Part shown: positions 47,857 to 55,571 of the stretch, one piece after another
How the letters are laid out: each line of letters begins with the position of its first letter
Position numbering within the stretch: the stretch's first letter is position 1
Origin: Pengzhenrongella sp031582905
GTDB taxonomy: Bacteria; Actinomycetota; Actinomycetes; Actinomycetales; Cellulomonadaceae
Direction: 5' to 3'
Assembly: GCF_031582905.1 (NCBI RefSeq)
Contig: NZ_CP133990.1
Span: forward strand, 3,286,001 to 3,350,000
Length of the DNA stretch: 64,000 nt
Notes under the pieces: generated by a model
Seen by the model: only the letters and a program-made list of their open reading frames with translations
What the model was told of the DNA's origin: nothing
The model's database searches: none
Position numbers and translations under genes: made by a program

Positions 47857-48224
47857 GCGAGCACCGGCTCGATGACGTCGCGGAAGGACTCCGCGGTGAA
47901 CGGCTTGGCCACCAGGAACAGCGCCCCGGCCGCGTCGGCCTGCTCGCGCATCTCCGGTGAGCCCTCCGACGTCACGAACCCGAACGGCACGTCGTCCCCC
48001 GCGGCACGCAGCGCGCGCAGCAGGTCGATGCCCGTCATGTTCGGCATGTTCCAGTCCGACAGCACCAGGTCGGGCTGCTCGGCGCGGGCGATCTGGAACG
48101 CCTCCGCGCCGTCGGCCGCCTCGGTGATGTCCCAGTCGTACCCGGCCTGGCGCAGCGTGCGCACCACGATCTGGCGCATCACCCGGCTGTCGTCCGCGAT
48201 CACTACTCGCAGCACTTCACTCAC
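47853..48224 (-). CDS. cheY: Response regulator, CheY type
   Basis: 123 residues from GTG 48224. Single receiver domain: acidic pair in VIADDSRVMR, phospho-acceptor Asp in LVLSDWNMPNMTG, switch Thr/Ser in FVTSEG and Lys in VAKPF. No output domain. Second of two CheY genes in this operon, which are only moderately alike. Confidence 0.93.
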   Translation of the reverse strand: MSEVLRVVIADDSRVMRQIVVRTLRQAGYDWDITEAADGAEAFQIARAEQPDLVLSDWNMPNMTGIDLLRALRAAGDDVPFGFVTSEGSPEMREQADAAGALFLVAKPFTAESFRDVIEPVLA

Positions 48225-48271
48225 CTACTCGTTCTTGCTCGTCGTTCACTGTCGCTGGCGCCCGGCGGGCG

Positions 48272-48724
48272 TCAGATCTGCCACACGGTGATGTCGAGCG
48301 GCCGGCCGCGCCAGAGCAGCGCGACCGCGTCGACCTGCGTCGCCCCGTCGAGGGCCGGCCGCTCGCGGTCGACCTGCGGGAGCGTGAGCGTCCCCTGCAC
48401 CGGCAGGAGCGCCTTGAGGTTGCCGCCGACGACGTTCGCGACCTCGCCGAACGCGTCGACCAGGTCCTCCTCGCCGACCGGCTCGTCCGCGCCCATCGCG
48501 AGCAGCGCCCGCGCGAGGTCGTGCGCCGTGGCGACGTCGGTCGCGAGCAGCGCGCGGCCGGCGACGTCGGCGTGCATGTCGACCCACGCGTACACCGGCT
48601 CGGTGAGCGGGGCGACGTCGGGCAGCGGGACGAGGTGACCCGGCTCGCCGTCGATCATGGCGGCGAAGACGTCCTCGGCGATCGCCTCGATCTGGGCGGT
48701 CATGAAGGGGGCGAGCGTGCTCAT
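48272..48724 (-). CDS. cheX: CheX chemotaxis phosphatase
   Basis: 150 residues from ATG 48724 (ATGA overlap with cheY upstream). The CheX catalytic helix is present as AFGEVANVVGGNLKALLP with the E-x-x-N pair; the beta sheet core precedes it (YAWVDMHADVAGRALLATDV). Family role: dephosphorylation of CheY-P in bacteria that lack CheZ. Ends 47 bp before the second cheY. Confidence 0.85.
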   Translation of the reverse strand: MSTLAPFMTAQIEAIAEDVFAAMIDGEPGHLVPLPDVAPLTEPVYAWVDMHADVAGRALLATDVATAHDLARALLAMGADEPVGEEDLVDAFGEVANVVGGNLKALLPVQGTLTLPQVDRERPALDGATQVDAVALLWRGRPLDITVWQI

Positions 48725-49104
48725 GCCATCTCCTCCTGCGGGAGCAGGCCGAGCAGCTCGAGCTTGTCGCGGATGGCGTCCGGCGTGAACGGCTTGATGA
48801 GGTACTCATGCGCACCGGCCGCGAGCGCACGCACGATCTGGCCGTGCTCGCTCTCCGTGGTGACCATCATCATCGTCATGTCGCGCCACTCGCGGCGCGC
48901 CCGGACGGCGACGACGAACTCGAGCCCGTTCATCACCGGCATGTTCCAGTCGATGCAGGCGAGGTCGAACCTCTCCCCGGCCTCGAGCAGGTCGAGGGCC
49001 TGACGGCCGTCACCCGCCTCGGCCGTGGTGTAGCCGGTGCCGGCGAGGATCCCCGAGACGATGCGACGCATCGCCCGGGAGTCGTCGATGACAAGCGCTC
49101 TCAT
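48721..49104 (-). CDS. cheY: Response regulator, CheY type
   Basis: 127 residues from ATG 49104, overlapping the cheR stop. Receiver domain with VIDDSRAMRRIV, phospho-acceptor Asp in ACIDWNMPVMNG, MVTTESE and LIKPF. Closest in layout to a motor-binding CheY; placed directly after cheR. Confidence 0.93.
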   Translation of the reverse strand: MRALVIDDSRAMRRIVSGILAGTGYTTAEAGDGRQALDLLEAGERFDLACIDWNMPVMNGLEFVVAVRARREWRDMTMMMVTTESEHGQIVRALAAGAHEYLIKPFTPDAIRDKLELLGLLPQEEMA

Positions 49105-49925
49105 GCTGCCCTCCGGGCGTTGAGTCGGTAGACGGAACTGCGCCCGACGGGGATGCGCTCCCAGCCGTCGTCGATCCCGATCGTGGTCTCGGCGGCGCCG
49201 AGGAAGAGGAAGCCGCCGGGGCGGACGACGGCCTGCGCGCGGCGCAGCACCTCCCGCTTGGTGGCCAGGTCGAAGTAGATGAGGACGTTGCGCAGGAAGA
49301 CGACGTCGAACGGGCCACCCAGGGGCGGCGCGTGCAGGAGGTTGTGCTTGCCGAACGTGACCATGGAGCGCAGCCGCTGGCTGATCTCCCAGTCCGTGCC
49401 CACCCGGGTGAAGTGCTTGACGAGCATCGGCGCGGGCAGGCCGCGGTTGACCTCGAGCTGGGTGTACCGGCCGGAGCGGCCGCGGGCGAGCACCTCCTCC
49501 GACAGGTCGGTGGCGGTGATCTGCACCCGCAGGTTCGGGTCGGTCTCCAGCAGGGACATCCCGATCGTGTACGCCTCCTGCCCGGTGGAGCAGGCCGCGG
49601 ACCACACGCGCAGGGACGACGTGCCGGGCCGGGCGGCGAGCAGCTGCGGGACGACGTGGTCGGTGAGCGCCTTGAACGGCGTGACGTCGCGGAACCACGA
49701 CGTCTCGTTCGTGGTGAGCGCCTCGACCACGCGGTCGTACTCACGCTGCTGCGGGACGCCGCGCAGGCCGCGGACGTACGCGTCCACCGTGGGCACCTTG
49801 GCGTCGCGCGCGAGCGGCAGCAGCCGGCTCTCGACGAGGTACTCCTTGCCGGCCTCGAGCTGGATGGCGCTGCTGCGCCGGACGAGGTCGGCGACGAAGG
49901 CGAAGGTGTCCGGGGCGAGGGTCAC
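49101..49925 (-). CDS. cheR: Chemoreceptor methyltransferase
   Basis: 274 residues from GTG 49925, overlapping the cheB stop (GTGA). N-terminal helical domain, then the SAM-binding fold: NETSWFRD, VWSAACSTGQEAYTIGM, ITATDLSEEVL and VVFLRNVLIYFD. Methylates glutamates of the MCPs. The two MCPs here have no C-terminal docking pentapeptide. Confidence 0.95.
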   Translation of the reverse strand: MTLAPDTFAFVADLVRRSSAIQLEAGKEYLVESRLLPLARDAKVPTVDAYVRGLRGVPQQREYDRVVEALTTNETSWFRDVTPFKALTDHVVPQLLAARPGTSSLRVWSAACSTGQEAYTIGMSLLETDPNLRVQITATDLSEEVLARGRSGRYTQLEVNRGLPAPMLVKHFTRVGTDWEISQRLRSMVTFGKHNLLHAPPLGGPFDVVFLRNVLIYFDLATKREVLRRAQAVVRPGGFLFLGAAETTIGIDDGWERIPVGRSSVYRLNARRAA

Positions 49926-51143
49926 AGCGCACTCCCGAGGGTGAGCGTGCGGAACGGTGCCGGTGCGCCTGACGAGAGCGTGGCGCCCCCGGGACGGCGG
50001 CGCGCACCGGGCGGGCGGCCGCGGTGCGGGTGCCCACCTGCACGATGCCGATGACGGCGGCCGCGACCTCGTCGAGCGGCAGGACGCGGTGCGCGAGGCC
50101 CGCGGACGCGACCGCACCGGGCATGCCCCACACGACGCTGGACGCCTCGTCCTGGGCGACGACCTGACCGCCCGCGGCGAGCACGTCCTCGCACCCGGCG
50201 CGCCCGTCGGTCCCCATGCCGGTGAGGACGACGGCGAGCAGGTCGCCGCCGTAGACCCGCACGGCGGAGCGGAACAGGACGTCGACGGCGGGCCGGCAGA
50301 AGTTCACCGGGGCGGTGCGGGTCAGCACGGTGCGCGCACCGCTCGGCGACGGGAGCAGCTCGAGGTGGTGGTCGCCGGGTGCGACGTAGACGTGCCCGGG
50401 GCGCAGCTCCTCGTCGCCCGCGGACTCGACCACGGTGGACCCGCCGAGGCGGTCCAACCGGGCGGCGAGCTGGCGGGTGAACACGGGAGGCATGTGCTGG
50501 ACGAGCACGACCGGGACTGGCAGCGCGGACCCGATGGCGGTGAACACCCGGGACAGCGCCTCGGGCCCACCGGTCGAGGAGCCGATGATCACGGCACGCA
50601 CGGGACGCGGGGTCTCGACCGGGGTGCGAGCCGGACGACGCGGGGCGCCGTCGGGCGCGGCGTGACGAGCGCGGCGCCGCGCGCCGCGGTGGCGCCGCCG
50701 ACGGCGGGCGTGGGGAGGGCGCCGGTGCGGCCGCGGTGCGGCACGAGGGCCTTGATCTTGGGCACGAGCTGCTCGGCGACGCTCGCGAGGGACTCCTGCA
50801 CGCTGCCCACGTTGGCGGGCTTGGTGACGTAGTCGGTGGCGCCGGCGGCGAGCGCGTCGAGGGTGGCCGACGCGCCGCGCTCGGTGAGCGTCGAGAACAT
50901 GATGATGGGCAGCCGCGACCCGGAGCGCCGCAGCGTGCGGACCGCCTCGATGCCGTCCATGACAGGCATCTCGATGTCCATCGTGATGAGGTCCGGCGCG
51001 AGCTGCTCGACCTTGGTCTGCGCGATCTGGCCGTTGGCGGCCGTCCCGACGACGTCGATGGCGGGGTCGCCGGCGAGGGCGTCGGCGACGAGGCGGCGCA
51101 CGACGACGGAGTCGTCGACCACCAGAACCCGGATCCGGGACAC
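49922..51143 (-). CDS. cheB: Chemotaxis response regulator methylesterase (two frameshifts)
   Basis: Repaired length 407 residues from GTG 51143 (GGAG 8 nt upstream). Receiver domain: VVDDSVVVRRL, phospho-Asp in TMDIEMPVMDG, YVTKPAN. A Pro/Ala linker leads to the esterase domain with catalytic Ser in IIGSSTGGPEAL, His in LVQHMPPVFTRQ and Asp in LTGMGTDGRAG. One base is missing within 50641-50672 and one in the C5 run 49986-49990; the repaired end reads PGGATLSSGAPAPFRTL and overlaps cheR. First gene of a che operon with its own promoter. Confidence 0.93.
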
Positions 51144-51188
51144 GCGCGCTCCAACCGATGCGGCCGGGCTCGTCCCGGCGTCACCTGC

Positions 51189-51216
51189 TCATCGGCCGGG
51201 CCGCCCTCGGCGTTAG
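51189..51216 (-). promoter_or_regulatory. Sigma-28/WhiG-like promoter of cheB
   Basis: On the minus strand CTAA (51216-51213), 16 bp, GCCGATGA (51196-51189), 45 bp before GTG 51143. The closest of the set to the WhiG/FliA consensus TAAA-N15/16-GCCGATAA. Confidence 0.7.
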
Positions 51217-51288
51217 CGATGCGACCCGCCGCACGCCCACCCGACCGCTCCCGCGTCCGCCACGGGTCACCACGCCGCCGGACGCCGG

Positions 51289-51345
51289 CGAGTGCGACGT
51301 TCCGCACCCCATTCGCGGCCGATGAGGTGCAGAACGTCGCACTCG
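51289..51345. repeat. Intergenic palindrome of the GAGTGCGACGTTC family
   Basis: Twenty-bp arms (CGAGTGCGACGTTCCGCACC and its complement with one mismatch) around a 17-nt loop, between the MCP1 terminator and the cheB promoter. Confidence 0.85.
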
Positions 51346-51390
51346 ACAGGGGTCCGGGATGGGTGGGGGCGGGTGCGCGGCGTGCGCGGT

Positions 51391-51417
51391 GGTCGGGGTC
51401 GGGGTCGGGGTCGGGGG
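51391..51417. repeat. Hexanucleotide GGTCGG repeat, four copies
   Basis: GGTCGG is repeated four times followed by GGG, in non-coding DNA beside the MCP1 terminator. Confidence 0.7.
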
Positions 51418-51433
51418 CCTGCGGTGGACGACG

Positions 51434-51474
51434 GCGACGAGCCCCTCACCCGGGGTGGGTGAAGGGCTCGTCGC
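51434..51474 (-). terminator. Terminator of the MCP pair
   Basis: Stem of GCGACGAGCCC plus TCACCC pairing across one C-A bulge with GGGTGA and GGGCTCGTCGC, 5-nt loop, 18 bp beyond the MCP1 stop. Confidence 0.75.
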
Positions 51475-51491
51475 GAAGGCGGTGCGCAGGA

Positions 51492-53116
51492 TCAGTACGT
51501 GAAGCGCGACACCCGCTCGCGCAGCTCGGCCGACATGCGGGCGAGCTCGCCGACGGCGTCGCCCATCTGCGTCACGACGCCCGACGACGTCGCCGCGGCA
51601 TTCGCGACACCCGTGATGTTGGCCGCGATCTCCCCGACCCGGTGGCTGCCTCGGTGACCGACCGGGACATCTCGTTTGTCGTGGCCGTCTGCTCCTCGAC
51701 CGCCGAGGCGATCGTCATCTGGTAGTCGTTGATCGACGCGATGATCCCGCTGATCTCGCCGATCGCCGCGACGGCCGACGACGTCTGGTCCCGGTTGGTC
51801 GCGATGCGTCGCCCGATGTCCTCCGCGGCCCGCGCCGACTCCTGCGCGAGCTCCTTGACCTCACCGGCCACGACCGCGAAGCCCTTGCCGGCCTCCCCGG
51901 CCCGCGCCGCCTCGATCGTCGCGTTGAGCGCGAGCAGGTTGGTCTGCTCCGCGATCGAGGTGATCACCTTGACGACGTCGCCGATCTCCCGGGAGGACTC
52001 CCCCAGGCCGACGACGGCGGCCGCGGTGGTCTGCGCGTGCTCGACGGCCTGGTTCGAGGCCCGCGCCGCCTCGTTGGCGTTCTGCGCGATCTCCCGGATC
52101 GAGGCGCCCATCTCCTCGGCGCCGGCGGCCACGGTCTGCACGTTGCGCGACACCTGTTCCGCAGCCGCAGCGACGACGCCGGCCTGCGCGCTGGTCTCCT
52201 CCGACCCGGCCGCGACCTGCGCGTTCGCGGTGGCGAGCTCCTCGCTCGCGGCGGCGACGGTGTGGGACGCCTCGGCGACCTGCCCGAGCGTCGTGCGCAG
52301 CGACGCCTGCGCGGAGCCGAGGGCGGCCGCCATCTCGCCGACCTCGTCCCGGCTCGTGACGCCGGCGGTGACGGTGAGGTCGCCGTCGGCCATCGCGGTC
52401 AGCGCCGCGTGCACCCGCCGCAGGCCGGCGACGATGCGACCCGAGACCACCCAGCTGAGCACCGCGCCGGCCAGGACGACGATCGCGGTGACGATCCAGG
52501 TGACCAGCGCGGTGCTGCGCTGGGTCGCGTCCATCTCGGACCGCAGGTCGTCGACGCGCTGCTCGACGGAGCCGGTGAGCGCGTCGAGCGCCTCGGCGAT
52601 GACGAAGTAGATGTCCCACTTCGGCCCGCCGGAGACGGCGTCGCCCTCGTCGAGCTGGTCGGCGGCCCACAGCGCGAAGATCTCGTCGTTGTACTCGAGC
52701 AGCTCGGACCACTGCTCCTCGATGACGTCGAGGTTCTCGGCACCCGCGGCGTCGAGCATCGTCCGGTCGAGGGCGAACAGCGACTCGAAGCCGTCGACGC
52801 CGTCGGTGTAGTTCGGCAGGTTGTCACCGGCCGGGTCGGCGGCGACCGCCCCACCGTCGACGCGGGCGCGCCAGGCGGTGATGTTCTGCCAGTTGGACGC
52901 CCACAGGAGGTCGTAGCGCGCGCGCTCCACCGTGTCCTGGACGTCGACCGCAGCGCCGAGCTGGTCCTCGAGGTCACCGATGCGCGCGGTGCCGTACGAC
53001 GCGGTGCCGGCGACGACGAGCGTCCCGACCACGAGCAGCGCGGTGACGCCGACGATGCGGGCACGGATCCCGCCACGACGGGAGGGCGAGGGCTCGGACG
53101 GGATCTGGCTGGGCAT
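51492..53116 (-). CDS. Methyl-accepting chemotaxis protein (frameshift near the end)
   Basis: Repaired length 541 residues from ATG 53116 (GAGAGA upstream; an ATG at 53188 has no ribosome site). First membrane helix about 20-45, a periplasm-side four-helix-type sensor (about 45-210), second helix (WIVTAIVVLAGAVLSWVV), HAMP (GLRRVHAALTAMADGDLTV) and a signalling domain with the hairpin tip around EIGDVVKVITSIAEQTNLLALNATIEAARAGE (near 51960). A C4 run at 51632-51635 lacks one base; repaired end is RERVSRF(T)Y. Transcribed after MCP2. Confidence 0.92.
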
Positions 53117-53213
53117 CGGGATCTCTCTGGTGGTGGTGGCGCCGGTCGACCGGGTCAGGTGCTCGATCGGCGCCACCGGGGGTGACATGAGCGGTCAGCC
53201 GCACCCGAGCCGC

Positions 53214-54851
53214 TCAGTAGGTGAAGCGGGACACCCGCTCGCGCAGGTCGGCGGACATCCGGGCCAGCTCGTCGACGGACGTCCCCATCTGACCGAGCAC
53301 GTCCGACGACGACGCGGCCGCCTGCGCGACCCCCGTGATGTTGACCGCGATCTCACCGGACCCGGTGGCTGCCTCGGTGACCGACCGGGACATCTCGTTC
53401 GTCGTCGCGGTCTGCTCCTCGACCGCGGAGGCGATCGTCAGCTGGTAGTCGTTGATCGATGCGATGATCCCGCTGATCTGGTCGATCGCGCTGACCGCCG
53501 ACGACGTCTGCGCCTGGTTGGCCGCGATACGTCGCCCAATGTCCTCCGCGGCGCGCGCGGACTCCTGCGCGAGCTCCTTGACCTCACCGGCGACGACGGC
53601 GAAGCCCTTGCCGGCCTCCCCGGCACGCGCCGCCTCGATCGTCGCGTTCAGGGCGAGCAGGTTCGTCTGCTCCGCGATCGAGGTGATCACCTTGACCACG
53701 TTGCCGATCTCCTTCGACGACTCCCCCAGCCCGGCGACCGTCTCCGACGTCGACTGCGCGTGGGTCACGGCCTGGCTCGACGCCTTGGCGGCCTCGTTGG
53801 CGTTCTGCGCGATCTCCCGGATCGACGCGCCCATCTGCTCCGCTCCGGCGGCGACGGTCTGCACGTTGCGGCTGACCTGCTCGGCCGCCGCGGCGACCAC
53901 GCCGGCCTGCACGCTCGAGGCCTCCGAGCCGGAGGCGACCTGGGTGTTCGCCGCGGAGAGCTCCTCCGCCGCGGCGGCCACGGTCTGCGCCGTCTCGGCC
54001 ACCCCGGACAGCGTCTGCCGGAGCGAGGCCTGCGCGGCGGTGAGGGCGCGCGCCATCGCGCCGATCTCGTCGCCCCGGGTGACGCCGGCGGGGACCGTGA
54101 GGTCACCGTCGGCCATCGCCTCGAGCGACGTGCGCACCGCCGACACCGAGGTGCGGATGGCCTGGGCGATCGTGTACGCGAGCCCGAGCGCCGCGAGCAG
54201 GGCGACCGCGAGAGTGATGAGCAGAGTGCGCTGCGCGTCGGCGGCTGCGTCCGCGGCGGCGGTCGAGATGTCGTCGGCGTAGTCGGCGATCTCGGCCTCC
54301 ACGGCGTCGAGGTGCCCGACGTAGGTGTCGATGAGCGGCTGGCTGACGTCGTCGAGCAGGGCGTCGTAGCTGCCGTCGTTCGCGATCGCGGCGGGGATGA
54401 GCTGGGTGTCGCGGGCCTCGACCCAGGCGGCGTAGGCCTCCTGGAACGGCGCCCAGCTCGGGGACGCGGAGCCGCCCGCGGTCTCGAACGCCTCGACGGC
54501 CGCGGCGAGCTCCGCGTCGTTCTCGTCCTGCTTGTCCAGCCACACCTCGACGAGCTCGGGGGTGCTCACCGCCCCGACCTGGGCGACGATCAGACGCGCC
54601 TTGAGCTGGTTCTGGTGGACGATGCCGCGCTGCCCGACGACGTCGCGCTGGATGGTCGCGAGCGTCGCGGTGTCCTCGGCGAGGTCCCCCAGGGCGCTGT
54701 GGGCCATCACACCCGTGCCGGCGGACACCGCGGCCAGGAGTCCGACCGCGCTGAGGATGCGGGTGCGGACGGAGCGGTCGCCGAACCAGGCGACCGGGCC
54801 GCGGCCGCTCCGGGTCGTCGGGTCGGGCTGCGGTCGGGTGCTGGTGGACAT
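53214..54851 (-). CDS. Methyl-accepting chemotaxis protein
   Basis: 545 residues from ATG 54851 (AGGAG 6 nt upstream). Membrane helices at about 22-44 and 208-230 bracket a helical sensor domain (VVGQRGIVHQNQLKARLIV). HAMP has SLEAMADGDLTVPAG. The signalling domain is almost residue-for-residue that of the downstream MCP, while the sensor domains are unrelated in detail, so they probably sense different ligands. Ends RERVSRFTY with no CheR/CheB pentapeptide. Confidence 0.94.
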   Translation of the reverse strand: MSTSTRPQPDPTTRSGRGPVAWFGDRSVRTRILSAVGLLAAVSAGTGVMAHSALGDLAEDTATLATIQRDVVGQRGIVHQNQLKARLIVAQVGAVSTPELVEVWLDKQDENDAELAAAVEAFETAGGSASPSWAPFQEAYAAWVEARDTQLIPAAIANDGSYDALLDDVSQPLIDTYVGHLDAVEAEIADYADDISTAAADAAADAQRTLLITLAVALLAALGLAYTIAQAIRTSVSAVRTSLEAMADGDLTVPAGVTRGDEIGAMARALTAAQASLRQTLSGVAETAQTVAAAAEELSAANTQVASGSEASSVQAGVVAAAAEQVSRNVQTVAAGAEQMGASIREIAQNANEAAKASSQAVTHAQSTSETVAGLGESSKEIGNVVKVITSIAEQTNLLALNATIEAARAGEAGKGFAVVAGEVKELAQESARAAEDIGRRIAANQAQTSSAVSAIDQISGIIASINDYQLTIASAVEEQTATTNEMSRSVTEAATGSGEIAVNITGVAQAAASSSDVLGQMGTSVDELARMSADLRERVSRFTY

Positions 54852-54906
54852 CTCGGCTCCTGGTCGGCGACGTCGCCGAGGTGGTGGGGACACGGGTTCC
54901 CCGTCC

Positions 54907-54934
54907 TCATCGGGAGGACCGCGCCCGGCATGAG
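54907..54934 (-). promoter_or_regulatory. Sigma-28/WhiG-like promoter of the MCP pair
   Basis: On the minus strand CTCA (54934-54931), 16 bp, CCCGATGA (54914-54907), 55 bp before ATG 54851. Confidence 0.7.
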
Positions 54935-55082
54935 CGATCGGCTTTGACATCACCTCGACCGCCTGTTACTGGACGCCCCGGGCAACCTTGGACGCGCTGG
55001 CCGAGGACGCCGACGTGGTGTTTCACGCGCGCGTGCTGGTGCTCCGCACGACGTCGTCGGAGGGCCCGCTCCTGGAACGCGA

Positions 55083-55115
55083 CGATGCCCCCCACCGGAG
55101 AGGTGAGGGGCATCG
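55083..55115 (-). terminator. Terminator of the cheA-cheW operon
   Basis: CGATGCCCC plus CACC pairs with GGTG plus GGGGCATCG around a single C-A mismatch; 5-nt loop GGAGA; 37 bp after the cheW stop. The remaining 54935-55082 shows no gene. Confidence 0.75.
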
Positions 55116-55151
55116 GCACGACGCCACGCGTCGTGGGATCGCTGACGGGCG

Positions 55152-55571
55152 TCAGGCGGCGGTCGCCCGGTCGACGTCGAGCGCGAGCAGCAGCCCGCGG
55201 TCGAGCTTGTACGCACCGAGGATGACCTCGCGCAGCGCGGTGGGCAGCGTGTCCGGCGGGGTCTCGAACTGCCCCTCCTCGACGTCGATGACGTCGCCGA
55301 TCTCGTCGACGAGGAGGCTGATCGGCTCCCCGTCGACCTGGACGACGATCATCATCGGCTCGGCGTCCCCGGACCGCGGGGCGAGCCCGAGCCGGCTGCG
55401 CAGGTCGATCGTCATCACGACCTGGCCACGCAGGTTGACCAGGCCGGCGATCCCCGGGGGCGCGAGCGGCACCGGCGTGCGGGCGTGAGCCCGCAGGGCC
55501 TCCTGGACCCGCAGGACGTCGACGCCGTAACGAGCACCGGCGAGCGTGAAGGTGGCGAACTGTCGGCTCAT
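55152..55571 (-). CDS. cheW: CheW coupling protein
   Basis: 139 residues from ATG 55571, overlapping the cheA stop (ATGA). CheW fold throughout: FATFTLAGARYGVDVLRVQE, IAGLVNLRGQVVMTIDLRSRLG and ISLLVDEIGDVIDVE. Links the MCPs to CheA at the membrane arrays. Confidence 0.95.
   Translation of the reverse strand: MSRQFATFTLAGARYGVDVLRVQEALRAHARTPVPLAPPGIAGLVNLRGQVVMTIDLRSRLGLAPRSGDAEPMMIVVQVDGEPISLLVDEIGDVIDVEEGQFETPPDTLPTALREVILGAYKLDRGLLLALDVDRATAA

Noticed and set aside
52932..53213. Start of the second MCP at ATG 53188
   Set aside because: No ribosome-binding site; ATG 53116 gives a normal short cytoplasmic leader before the first helix.
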